From Epiperipatus broadwayi (Eukaryota; Onychophora; Udeonychophora; Euonychophora; Peripatidae), in assembly GCA_028023455.1 (NCBI GenBank), contig JAQFVV010000049.1, positions 5,445,149-5,509,148 of the forward strand: a stretch of 64,000 bases of DNA, in the 5' to 3' direction. Below, piece after piece: positions 24,551 to 34,869 of this stretch (position 1 is its first letter; every line of letters starts with the position of its first letter). The translations under genes were made by a program, and so were the position numbers. The notes under the pieces were generated by a model. The model was not told where the DNA came from and did not search any database. It worked only from the letters and a program-made list of their open reading frames with translations.

Positions 24551-24570
24551 ATACATATAAACATATAAGT
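24551..24570 (+). repeat. Right target-site duplication of the SINE
   Basis: An exact copy of 24420-24439. Confidence 0.9.
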
Positions 24571-25402
24571 ATTGCCCAACATATGTACACATTAAATATC
24601 TAATAGCATTATCATTATTAAAAATCTAAATAAAATGTACACAATTATATATAAATAAATGTACATGCATATATGCACAAATGCAAAAATCTTTATACAT
24701 TTCATAAGTACAATATAAATATTTATATTATGATGCCTCCTAAAGCAAGAAAAAGTATATATGCAATAAAGTACTACATTAAAATAATAACACTTGCTCA
24801 TTATTGATGGTAGATTGTAATTGCTTACTATGCTCTAAAGTATAATTTACAATTACAATTTAAACTTAGACTATATAATATATTTGTACTGTGCAAATTT
24901 TATACAGAAGTTGAGAGTAAGATTCAAAACTAAGGTTCAAATCCCAATTGAGTAAAATAAATTAAAAAAATTATTTTGATCACGTTGATTAAACTAGTGA
25001 ACTCCGCCTGCTACTCTTATGTTTAAACAATCCATAACTCCTTAAGCAACAAAATAAACAATTATTTATATCAAAGATCTTAATGAGTGCTTGTATCTTA
25101 TATATGCACATATCAACATATGAAAACACACATATGTATTTACTTAAAATATATATAAAAATTATAAGACACAAACAAATTAACTGAAAGATTGAGTTGA
25201 AAAATTTAACTACATGACTGAATATTCTATTATAATTTACATGTATGATTAATACTTTGATTTTCTTACAACATGCAGATATTTATAAAATAAAAAATAA
25301 TGAAATGGTTTATTGTTTGGGAGTTCATAAAAAGTTTAAACACTGGAAGTAACAAAAACTGGCACCACAATCCTATAATTGCATTAAACTATGCACTGCA
25401 AT

Positions 25403-25497
25403 ATATACATTATTGTTAAAAAGGAGGTTGCCTTGACAACAGTTAGAAATTGTTGATTGTTATTGATATTGGGATTGTCTAAGTGTTGACTGGTTTT
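25403..25497 (+). repeat. Left arm of a widely spaced inverted repeat
   Basis: The segment with 'TTATTGTTAAAAAGGAGGTTGCC', 'TTGACAACAG', 'GATTGTTATTGATATTGG' and 'ATTGTCTAAG' recurs in inverted orientation at 29187-29281. It lies about 460 bp upstream of the PLE reverse-transcriptase remnant and may be that element's terminal region. Confidence 0.8.
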
Positions 25498-25958
25498 TAA
25501 TGATTTTATATATATGCATTAAAATGTATCTATGTATATGTGAATATTATAACAAAGACTTTTATGATTACACGATGAGAATGTTTTATTTGGGTTATAC
25601 CGTATAGTAATTTTTTGTTTACATATATCCAATGTTTCAATGAAATAATGTTCATCTTTCTCAAGAGTAAGATTTCCTTAATGTATAAAGGTTTATGTAT
25701 TTATGCATATATGTAGATGGTGTGTAATATGTGTATATATTTATTTATGTTATTTTATTTTCCAAATTTGTTGCATATAGATATTGAATGTGACATATGT
25801 TGTATTACATTTATATGTTTAGATGTACTGATGTGCATGCATATATGACTATTATTATCATTCAAGAAGATAAAAAAAATTGACTGTTGTAACTTAATCA
25901 TTAAATTATAAGAATAAAATCTTAAATTTATTTAAAAAAGTATGCTATTTCTTATCAA

Positions 25959-26660
25959 ATGATGGACAGAAAAATCAAAACTTCTGCAAGAGAAGTTTCT
26001 TCATTAAATCCTAAATTCTATAGTTCACCTAAAATTTCTAAATATAAAATATCATTGCAAACTATTATGTGTGGTATAGTTTCTCCCAAACATTCTTTGG
26101 CTCAATTTTTCAGTCCAATGCTTACAACTTATCAAGAGATAATATTCCATTCAGAATTAAAAATTCAGCATGTTTTATTTCTTTTATGAAAAAATTAAAG
26201 CTATCTAAAAGTGATATTTTTGATCAGTTTAAATGTTTCTTCTATGCTTACAAGCATTCCTGTTAAAGAAGCTTTATCTACAATAGCTCATTATAATAAT
26301 TTATCTGATTTTATTATTTCATTGGCAGAACATTATCTTGAAAATATGTTTTATTTATGACTTTCAAACATATTTTGGTTCTCTGTTTTCATCTATAAAT
26401 GTGGATATCTTCATAAATAATTTTGGGAATCAATTATTAAATGCAATTAGTAAGATATCTTCCTTTTGGATCAGATATGTGGCTGATACATTTGTTACAT
26501 GGCTGATCATATTAATGCCTTAGATTTTTTATTGTTTTTTTTTTTGTTAATGGATGGCTTTGTAATATTAGGTTTACCATGGAAATTGAAAATAGCAAAA
26601 CACTTTTTTTTAAATGTTTTAATTGTTAGATAACATGATGATTCTTTATCAATAATTTAA
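25959..26660 (+). pseudogene. Decayed Penelope-like element reverse transcriptase
   Basis: Three consecutive frames together show the PLE RT order. 25959-26189 has 'NPKFYSSPKISK', matching the PLE 'PKFYGLPKIHK' motif. 26069-26266 has 'IKNSACFISFMKKLKL', then 'SDIFDQF', matching the segment before motif A. 26338-26523 has 'FWIRYVADTFVTW', the catalytic motif C, where YVDD is usual. A further frame near 26575 gives 'FTMEIENSKTLFF', another PLE landmark. Ala replaces the first catalytic Asp and at least three frameshifts plus stops break the gene, so it is inactive. I found no convincing GIY-YIG endonuclease downstream. Confidence 0.8.
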
Positions 26661-27449
26661 ACATATATCTAAATTATAATTATTACTATCAACTTACTCA
26701 AGAAATACTACTGACTAAAAATATTCTATTCTCTAATGGTTATTATAAAAACATTAAATACGGGGACTTACAAAATATCACTATGAAAGAAAGGGATGAG
26801 AAATTGATAACTCTTCAACTAATTATAAACTTGTTTTATCTTTCATTAAAGAAATCACTTGTAAGATTCCACTAGCAAAAAAAAATTGGTGACTTTTTCA
26901 AAAAACTGAAGACTGATTACTTTTAGAATACCAACATATCTATTAAAGTCTATGTCACAGTGACCAATAAGCTATGTGAGTGAATAAAAAAGATGTATAA
27001 GGATCAGAATTAGAAACCAAAGAAATCCCTTCAATTAAAAGTTTATTACATCAGTATTTAAATGATGTTCTGTAGAAATTGTCACAACTGACTTTAATAA
27101 TACTAAAATGCAAGAAATTTAGAAAAATATGATTTAAGAACTATGAGAGAGCCTATAATATATTCCATAGATCAAATTAGTTTGTACAAATGTCATGAAT
27201 ACAGACTATTTCAGTCTTATGGAAATCAAATATTTTATCTCATTTATCTAAAATCAATATTAATAAAATCAACTATTTGGATCGTTCTTTAATTCACATG
27301 CAACTGCAATCTTATTATTTATGACATAACCATTCTTCATTAAAACCTTTGCTTTGATAAGAATGAATGTCATTTCACCAAAAACTCAACAATTAAACAA
27401 AAAATAATATATGATATATAATACAAATAAACTTTATTTGATATTTATG

Positions 27450-27513
27450 AATCATTCCTTCATTCTCTTCAACGGACATTTTTTAGTTAATTATCGCATT
27501 TCTGAAGCATTAA
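27450..27513 (+). repeat. Segment shared with the inverted unit at 29.1 kb
   Basis: The run from 'ATCATTCCTTCATTCTCTTC' through 'TTTTTTAGTTAATTATC' to 'GCATTA' is repeated, inverted and with about one fifth changes, at 29100-29163. In the inverted unit it lies only some 20 bp from the counterpart of 25403-25497. Here it lies 1.95 kb away, with the PLE remnant between. Confidence 0.75.
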
Positions 27514-27592
27514 AGTAATATTTGTTTTTTTATTTTCAAAATTATTTTATCAAACATGTTACTTGTAAAGTTTAATAAATATTAAGAAATAG

Positions 27593-28566
27593 GGTAATCT
27601 TGAATGTTAGCGCCCCAACATTTCACCCTTTATTTTTAAAAAACTGAACTAAATTTTTTCATACTAAGTGTATCTAACTATACTAAGTGTATCTAACTAG
27701 AAATAAGCTGTATATAAGTATAAAGGTTTTTACATAAAGGTTAATGATAATAAAAAATGAACTAACTTACATTTTTATGCATAGTTTTGAGCTAGACACA
27801 TGAGAAAATCCACGAAAACAGTGTCATGTTCATGCACTATCCATGGTTCGAACTACATTATTCCTACTATGTAATTGTAAAGTATATCCAACTATAAATG
27901 TACTTTTACATGAAGATTAATAAATAAAATGTAATAAAACTTACATTTCTATGCACAATTTAGAGCTATGTTGTGTGGCAAAACTTAACAAGTGTCACCA
28001 AAGAAGTCTCTGCTGTCAAAATTATGAACTACTTTTGCCATGTGTAATTTTTGCTGTGTCAAAAATGGCAGATAGAGTTTCTATCACTTCTTTATTTCCT
28101 CCAAATGAAATTGTAGATGTTGCAGCTGTTGCAAAGCGTAAGCTAAAATACCAATTTGGTACCAGCAGAGCTTTGTTCTCATTCTATCTGCAGGAATTTT
28201 CATTTAAAAATATGCACAAACGTGACACCGTTTTTGTGAATTTTCTTGTGTGTCTAGCTAAAAACTATGCATAAAAATGTAAGTTCATTTTTTTATATTT
28301 ATTAATTTTTTATGTAAAAACATTTATAGTTAATATAGTGTATTTATTTACTTATTTATAGTTATATATTCAGTTGTAACCATTAGATATACTTTACAAG
28401 TCAAAACTACGCATAAAAATGTAAGTTTTTTAATATTCTTTTTTATTAACCTTTATACTTAGATATAGCTTATTTCTAGTTAGATACACTTAGTACGAAA
28501 AAAATTTAGTTCAGTTTTTTAAAAATAGAGGGCGAAATGTTGGGGCCACTAACAGTCAAGATTACC
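27593..28566. mobile_element. 974-bp DNA transposon-like element with long TIRs
   Basis: The element starts GGTAATCTTGA and ends with its inverted complement. The terminal match continues for more than 60 bp with few changes ('CCCCAACATTTC', 'TTTTTAAAAAACTGAACTAAA', 'ACTAAGTGTATCTAACTAG') and, with gaps, to about 240 bp. Flanks are AGAAATAG (27585-27592) and AGAAATTG (28567-28574), a 7/8 match that suggests an 8-bp target duplication (hAT or Merlin size class). Inside are repeated blocks around 'AACTTACATTTTTATGCATAG' on both strands. No transposase motif is visible. It is probably non-autonomous. Confidence 0.8.
27951..28274 (+). other. 107-codon open frame inside the TIR element, unrecognised
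   Basis: The frame encodes 'MADRVSITSLFPPNEIVDVAAVAKRKLKYQ' in its middle, a stretch of normal amino-acid composition in an otherwise AT-biased area. The remainder overlaps the inverted subrepeats. I recognise no domain. It may be a degenerate transposase exon, captured sequence or chance. Confidence 0.25.
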
Positions 28567-29099
28567 AGAAATTGAATATAATTTCATGTAACCTTTAAAA
28601 ATACTATTTTTTTTATAAATGCCATTTACAACATTTATTATTTATTTTATGTATATTATAACATGCAAACTATTAACATGTTGTTGTAATGTTTTTGTTT
28701 ACCTCAGCAACATTCAAACTATTGGTTAATTAATTTTTCTAACCTTTTGCAAAATGATTAAAATTTGGAATCTACTAGTGACAGAAAAAGATGCAGTGAA
28801 ATATTTCCAAAATTACAAAATGGTGTGTGTGTGTGTGAAAAGTATGCGCTAATGGGCACATATGAAACTTTATATGTGAATGGAGATAATGGCAGCATAA
28901 TCTCAAACTGTGTTCAAAGCAAGTATTCTTTCATCATGTTTTTTATTTTGTTTATTACAATTATATGAAATTTTATTTAATTACAATTGTTTGGAGTTTT
29001 GTGTAATTATTGTGTTTTTATAATCATCTTTTAAAAAATTCAACAAAATACTTAATATGATACTCATCTCAAAAAAACAAACAGCCATATTGTTTAATA

Positions 29100-29281
29100 C
29101 ATAATGCCCCTGAAAATGGATAATTAACCAAAAAATGCCTTGTGAAGAGAGTGAATGAATGATATGTAAGTCCCCTTATGATTTGTATTTCAACTCTTAG
29201 ACAATTCCAATATAGATAACAATCACTAAACTCAAACTGTTGTCAAGGCAACCTCTTTTTAACAATAAAGATGGAATCCAT
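29100..29281 (-). repeat. Inverted, shortened copy of the PLE-flanking sequences
   Basis: On the minus strand 29281-29187 matches 25403-25497, and 29163-29100 matches 27450-27513. The two blocks lie nearly side by side here but 1.95 kb apart in the plus-strand unit. This is what an internal deletion derivative of the longer element would look like. Confidence 0.7.
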
Positions 29282-29284
29282 GTA

Positions 29285-30470
29285 TGCATTCTTCAGTATA
29301 CTTTCAAAACATATATATAAATTTAATATTTTTAACAATAGATGTAAATTATTATTAGAAAGTATTTACATTTTTTTTAAAATTAATAAAATTAATAGAA
29401 ACATTATTTAAATTTAGCTCTACATTGTATTGTGTATATGTTTATATAATTCTCACATTTTTTAAATAAAAAGTAAATCTTTAGTCTTAGCTTTTATATT
29501 TTTTTTTATGTTCAAATATTGAAACATTTAATTTTTTTTGTAACTTCTTTTATATATATGTAATTATTCAGGTGGAAAAAAGATATATATACATTTCTTT
29601 TTATTAGATTTTAGTTTTAAAGTTTAAAAAAAAATGTAGATAAATATTATTACAGTTAACTTTGGTATGTGTTTTTATATATATATTCTTTAGTTTTTGT
29701 TTTAAATCTTTCATAACAACGCTAAAATATTTAAATCAAGACCTTTAATGTTTTTCTCTCGCTCTAATAGTTCACAAGTTTTTCTTTTATTTCTTTATTT
29801 TTTGTAAAAAAATATTTGAAAAATTAATATTTTTTTTTCTTTATATGTATTCAAAATAAATATAAATTGGAAATTATAATTATACTCATTTGTATTTGAA
29901 CACACACTATATAAATATAAAATAAATTATTTCTATTAAAAATAATTTTTACTTTTATATATGAAAAATAAAGATAGCAATGTTCTTATATTGATATTTT
30001 TTCAAGCAATTGTTTTCTGATACATCTGAACCTGTAGTCTTCATCAGAGATCTATTTCATTTTAATTGGATTTGAACTCCATATTGAAGATACAACATAT
30101 CATCATGAGATCCTGATAAAATAAAAACAAAATAAAAGTGATTTTAAATTGAATTTATTGGTATATATGAAAACATCTGAATAGTAAGCCAAATATCATG
30201 TTTTGTCAAGATAGTGTTTTGTTTTAAAGGTTGCACAATAATTTTGATTATTTAAAAAAAGTCATACTCCAAAATCAATAGTATATACAACCTCAGTAAA
30301 TCACAAATTAACAAATAAAAATAGGAATGAGATATAACTTCTATTAAAAACTAGAAATTACAAATTATAAACTAATATTTGAAATACATGCATAATTCCA
30401 TATACTTGAAGTTTAATTATAAATTTGTTAAACGCACATTGATTACGTAGTAATATTTACTGAGGCTATA
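29285..30470. other. AT-rich non-coding DNA
   Basis: Nothing identified, apart from a short CTGATGA-containing segment on the minus strand near 30045. It recalls a PLE-associated hammerhead but lacks a matching stem. Confidence 0.4.
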
Positions 30471-30474
30471 ACCT

Positions 30475-30602
30475 CGATAATATGCATATAAAATGCGATA
30501 GTAGGGACCTCTACAGGTGTTTTAACCACAAGCTTAAGCATAAGCTTGTGGTTAAAACACCTGTAGAGGTCCCTACTATCGCATTTTATACGCATATTAT
30601 TG
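30475..30602. repeat. Near-perfect palindrome, 62-bp arms and 4-bp loop
   Basis: Arms 30475-30536 and 30541-30602 are reverse complements with two mismatches. The loop is AGCA. Arm ends read CGATAATATGCATATAAAATG and the centre CCACAAGCTTA-AGCA-TAAGCTTGTGG. No target duplication is obvious. Confidence 0.97.
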
Positions 30603-30615
30603 AAGTTTAAATACA

Positions 30616-30775
30616 ATTATAGGGGTTTGAACACAGACTTTGAAGCTCTCTTAACCTATCACCTTTATCTCATACAACTGATATATATGTAGTCATATGT
30701 ATTGGTATATGAGATAGAGTGGTTTTCTGAAGAGAGCTTGGAAGTCATGTTCAAAACTCTTGTAACTAAATTATA
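30616..30775. repeat. Head-to-head pair of partial tRNA-like repeats
   Basis: 30620-30690 reads 'GGGGTTTGAACACAGACTTTGAAGC...CTCATACAACTGATA' (minus orientation). 30700-30760 reads 'GGTATATGAGATAGAGTGG...GAGCTTGGAAGTCATGTTCAAAACTC' (plus orientation). These are two inverted partial copies of the ~450-bp repeat, arranged as at 15.8-16.05 kb. Confidence 0.7.
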
Positions 30776-31500
30776 TAGTAGTAAAAATATTTACAAGATC
30801 AAAGTATTTGTAAAATCTGTACTTAAATTTATCTATTTTGGGTAAGTATAATGTTGAATAATTATTTGTAACAAAATTACTTTTAACTTTTATAATTTTA
30901 ATAATTATTGAAGCACAAGAAAGGTATTGCTTAACATCATAATGATTCTGAGCTTAGAGTGTTTGAATTTAATTATAGTAATTTGTACATAACATGTAAA
31001 TATATGTATATATAGCATTAAATATTTCCATGGATTGTTATTATAATAAAAATAGAAATAATGAGATTTTGTCCACACAAACAGAGATAATCCTTGACTG
31101 TGATGTTGCCAGGCAAGTATCAATTACTAATGATTGACAATGTTCTTGAGACTATGTATGTTTTTTTCCGTTACCTATAACAGTTCTTTTGTTGGAGTTT
31201 ATTGTTGAAATAAAAGATGGTCCTTTTTACTTTAAATCAAAGTAGTTAAATGGATTTAAACTCACAAATTTATTTTATATATTGCTTTCCTGAAGGTTAG
31301 TCATGATGGTATTTTAGTTGTATTTATATATTGGATTATTTCCACCATCTAATATTAAAGTATTGAATGTCTTTAGGAAAATTTAAGTTTATATCAGTTT
31401 TCAAATTACATTCAATTGTTATTAATAACATATAGATTAGTATATGTATAATGTTTCAAGAGGTTTTATTCTTCTCTTTTCTACAGAAGTTGCTGGTCAG

Positions 31501-31598
31501 GTGACAGTACTAGCATGGGAATTGAACCTGGACACTGATATTTTTCAATATTAAATTTTTAAGATAATGCTCTAATATTACAACTGAGCCACCTTCCA
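31501..31598 (-). promoter_or_regulatory. tRNA-like (Pol III A/B box) module downstream of PLE copy A
   Basis: On the minus strand: 'GGAAGGTGGCTCAGTTGTAA', a short 'TTAGAGCA', an AT-rich middle, then 'GTCCAGGTTCAATTCCCATG'. The first part matches the tRNA A-box and D-arm pattern (GGCTCAGT..TTAGAGC); the last matches the B box (GGTTCAATTCC). The equivalent block in copy B (34191-34099) sits at the same place relative to the element, so it travels with it. No foldable intact tRNA is claimed. Confidence 0.7.
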
Positions 31599-31632
31599 AA
31601 GGCAACTGTTAATAGAAATTCCACATACTAAT

Positions 31633-31985
31633 CTATGAAGTTTTTTCTGTTTCTGTACTTTTTTGAAGAGCAAACTTGATTAGTGATTTCCATACATTAT
31701 GTATAATGACATTATCTTGACTTATGGAGTTATTTACCATTGTCATGTGAACAGCTTCTTTAAATTTCCTTTTTTGTGTCATTTCCTCTCTATTCAATAT
31801 TTTTGTATTTTCCCAAATAAGCATATGTTTATTGGTACAGATGTGGTCTGTTACAGACACATCTGTTTTCTGTCTTTTAATAATCAGTTTGTGCTCTTGT
31901 AATTGCTTTTTAATGAGAAAACTGGTCTCATCAATATACATTCTTCCACATTCACATGGTGTTTTATAAATGTAGTTTTTTGCAG
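31633..31985 (-). pseudogene. PLE GIY-YIG endonuclease domain, copy A
   Basis: The frame gives 'YIYKTPCECGRMYIDETS', the CxC plus Y-I-G-E-T start of PLE GIY-YIG endonucleases, here with Asp for Gly. Next come 'QLQEHKLIIKRQKTD', 'DHICTNKHMLIWENTKIL' and 'REEMTQKRKFKEAVHM', which follow the family order (R...EH, ...H....HxIxWENAKIL, ...RKxxEAxHI). The domain makes the nick that primes reverse transcription. The 102-codon frame from 31941 to 31633 is open, but the Gly change and the broken RT upstream make function unlikely. Confidence 0.85.
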
Positions 31986-32100
31986 CATTTCAAGTTTAGG
32001 CTTTGTAGATGTTAAAATTCCACAGTGTGATATGACTCTGGAAAACTGCTCTGACATTATACTGATTAAAGATTTTCCTTAATTTGTCTGATATTTATGG

Positions 32101-32104
32101 TGTG

Positions 32105-32147
<43 letters not shown>

Positions 32148-32155
32148 ATGTGTGT
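32101..32155. repeat. (TA)n(TG)n microsatellite within the PLE
   Basis: An alternating TA run followed by TG repeats, inserted or expanded between the endonuclease and RT parts of PLE copy A. Confidence 0.9.
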
Positions 32156-32272
32156 AGATACATTACAGTACCAATAACTATTTTGGGGGCTTTTTTACGG
32201 CATATTTAAGCATAACCATTTTTCATAACAGTTTGTTTTATAAATATCTCATCATTTTCAAATGACTGGTTT

Positions 32273-32557
32273 CTAAACAATTTTTTTTGCTCTGTTCCAT
32301 AGTGATAGTACACCTCCATGTTTTGTGTTTCTGGTATAATTGGATATATATGCTAAGTATTTTCCTGTACACTTGGGTTTTCTGTAAACTGTAATTTTTT
32401 CATAAGGGAGGCATATCATAGAAAGATCTAAGAATTCCAATTTTTGTTCTTTTTCTGACTGTATTGTGAATTTAAATGAGAGAGATATGTTGTTGATGTG
32501 TTCCCAGAAAGTTTGTAGTAGTGATTCAGCATGTGGATCATATAACAAATGTATCAT
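32273..32557 (-). pseudogene. PLE RT C-terminal and linker segment, copy A
   Basis: This 94-codon frame has 'HINNISLSFKFTIQSEKEQKLEFLDLSM', then 'VYRKPKCTGKYLAYISNYTRNTKHGGVLSLWNRA'. PLE RTs have 'HPxIxFTxExE...LPFLDxxx...VYRKPTHTxxYLxxxSxHPxxHKxGVxxxLxxRA' here. The catalytic motifs lie upstream in broken frames. Confidence 0.88.
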
Positions 32558-33480
32558 TAATATTGTGAAACCAAACTTTAGATAGATATGAAGTAGTCTT
32601 TATGGCTGTGGTTTCAAGTTTTCCATGTAAATATTGCTAATTAGGGATGACAATGGTGAGCCCATTGTCATTCATTGATATTGGAAGAAATATGTGTCAT
32701 ATTGAAAGTAGATTGTTTTTGTGCAGAATGTTAATAGTTCTATTATACTATCAATAGTAAAGGTTGTACTTGATTTGTAAAGTATTATCACCATTTATTT
32801 AATCTGTTTCTTACAATAAACAGTACTTCTTCATATGATACATTTATGAATAAACTTTCTATATCAATTTTTATTAGTATAGGTCAATTCTTTCAATTTT
32901 CATGTTCTTGATTAACTGAACAAAGTGTCTAGAATCTTTGATAAAGAACCAAGTCTTATATGCCAAAGAACTAAGAACTTATGATCCTTATGGATTTTAG
33001 GAATACCAAAAAGATTAGGAATTTTGCTGAATATGAGGTTAGTCTACTTTTTTCTAAATCACTGAAGTACTTTCAATGCTTTCTAAGTTATGCTTCTAAT
33101 GTTGTTTCTGTAGTTGCTACAGATTTTTTGCCACCTTTCTGTATTGGCCCCTGTGATGAGTTCTTGTATTTTGTTGTCATAATCAGTTGAATCCATTACA
33201 ACTGTTGCACTGCCTTTGTCAGCAGTGAAAACAATGATAGATTTTTTTTACTTTGAGAGATTTAATTGCTTGCCTGTCATCATAGAATATGTTTGATTTC
33301 AATTTTTGTTACATCTCAAATATTCTTTTTATTTTCCAGCTTAATTTTGCTGCTTCTTCTAAAGGTAATTTTTAAGTGACTTCCTCAGTGGCCATCATTA
33401 TATTTAATGAAGGTATATTAGATGGTGTGATGCCAAAGTTTAATCCTTTTTTGAGAACAAATTTTAGCATCTGTTAGATG

Positions 33481-33860
33481 TTATGAAACTGAAATATTTA
33501 TTAGATGAAGCTGTACACTATTTGGTACATTATGACTTTTGATATGGTTTGCAAGTTTTTGGCATTCTTTTATTTTTTTCATGTAATGTGGAATATGATT
33601 TTCTTGCTGTTTAAATACTCTTATGAAATCTTCATCAGTAAATTTATTTGTTAGAAAACATTCTACATTATTAATGGATTGCAAGATTTACTACTTGGAA
33701 AACTTTTGAGCATTTATTCTTTCTCTTAACAGAGATTTGCTTGCTCTCCAAGTAATTTTCTCAGCTCTCTGGGAATGTATTGAAAGTTTTAGTTGTAAAT
33801 TGTTAGGAAATATCCCTTCAGATTTACATTTACATAAGAAAGTCCAGCTTTAGACATAAT
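33481..33860 (-). pseudogene. PLE N-terminal region, copy A
   Basis: The minus-strand frame 33684-33481 plus an adjoining frame reading 'RAEKITWRASKSLLRERINAQ' look like the charged, helical N-terminal region of PLE proteins. The assignment rests mainly on position, directly upstream of the RT motifs. Confidence 0.5.
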
Positions 33861-33934
33861 TTTTTATAATCTTTAAAGTTTAATATTGTAACAAATACTT
33901 ATAGTGTTTTTCTGAAGATTTTTGATAATTTAAT

Positions 33935-34860
33935 TGAATATTTTCATCATCTAATACCAAGTATTGAATGTCTTTAGAAAAATGTATTTGAATTTTAAAA
34001 TTATATTCAACTTTTTGTTATAGACACAGGTTAGTATTAGTGTAATATTTTAAGAGATATTATTCTCCTCTCTTCTTTAGATATTGCTGGTCTGAGCAGT
34101 GACAGTACTAGCATGGGAGTCAAAACTGGATCCTTAGATTCTTGAATATTGAGTTTTAAAGTATTGTTCTAACCAACTGAGTCATCCTTCCAAAGACAAT
34201 AGTCAGTAGAAATTTTTTTTACTTGTTATTGTGGTTCCTTCTGTTTCACCATTTTTTTCAAAGAGCAAAGTTAATTAGTGGTTTTCCTACATTATATATT
34301 GTCACAATAGGTTGACTTAAGGGGTTATTTGCCATTCTCATGGGAGCAGTTTCTTTAAATTTTCTTCTTTATGTCTTTTACTCTCTATCCAATTTTTTGT
34401 ATTTTCTCAATTGAACATATATACATTCATTGCCACTTACATGGTTTGCTACCATAGACACATCTGCTTCTTCTCTTCTAATAACCAGTTTATGCTCTTT
34501 CAATCACATTGTGTTTCATTGATGGAGTTCTTCACCATGTTAAGTTTATGTAGATATTAGAATTACTCATAGTGTGGTATGGCTCTGGAAAGCTGTTCAG
34601 AGGTTATACTGATTTGCAGATTTTCCTTGTTTTGTCTGCTATTGTTGGTATATATAGATACACTACAGTAGCAATAATTGTTTTGTTTTTTTATGGTTAT
34701 TTTGGTTGTCTATTTAAGGTTTTCTTAATATTAGCTAATGGATAACCAGCTTTCATAAGAGTTTGTTTTATATAGATCTTTTATTTTGTCAAGTTTCTGG
34801 TTTCAGAACTACTTTTGCCCTGTTTCATAGTGATAGTATAACTCCATGTTTTGTTGTTTC
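33935..34860 (-). mobile_element. Penelope-like element, copy B (5'-truncated)
   Basis: This region is collinear with 31330-32330 of copy A. It starts within the RT/linker segment ('CATAGTGATAGTAT..CTCCATGTTTTG' shared on the plus strand), then has the decayed endonuclease region, the tRNA-like block (34191-34099) and the tail 'CATCTAATACCAAGTATTGAATGTCTTTAG'. It lies directly upstream of copy A on the same strand, so the order is [3' part] then [longer copy]. PLEs are known for this tandem arrangement, where the partial unit acts as a pseudo-LTR. Confidence 0.82.
34099..34191 (-). promoter_or_regulatory. tRNA-like module of PLE copy B
   Basis: The minus strand reads 'GGATGACTCAGTTGGTTAGAAC...AATCTAAGGATCCAGTTTTGACTCCCATGCTAG'. 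The A-box part (CTCAGTTGGTTAGAAC) is closer to the canonical tRNA D-arm than in copy A, while the B box is worse. Together the two copies suggest an ancestral sequence with both boxes good. Confidence 0.7.
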
Positions 34861-34869
34861 GAGTGTGAT

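Larger units (their letters stand above)
31330..33905 (-). mobile_element. Penelope-like element, copy A
   Basis: PLEs are retroelements with a reverse transcriptase related to telomerase and usually a GIY-YIG endonuclease. Reading the minus strand, this copy has N-terminal remnants (about 33850-33480), the RT motif 'PNLFGIPKIHK' (about 33024-32985), RT-to-linker sequence (32557-32273), the endonuclease region (about 31985-31633), a tRNA-like module (31598-31501) and a tail to about 31330. Many stops and frameshifts interrupt it. It is preceded upstream by the 5'-truncated copy B. Confidence 0.85.

Noticed and set aside
30000-30060. CTGATGA-containing segment on the minus strand considered as a hammerhead ribozyme
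   Set aside because: The sequence between CTGATGA and the next GAAA does not form a convincing stem II next to the core.
31699-31902. Plus-strand open frame
   Set aside because: Shadow of the minus-strand PLE endonuclease frame, which has the recognisable motifs.
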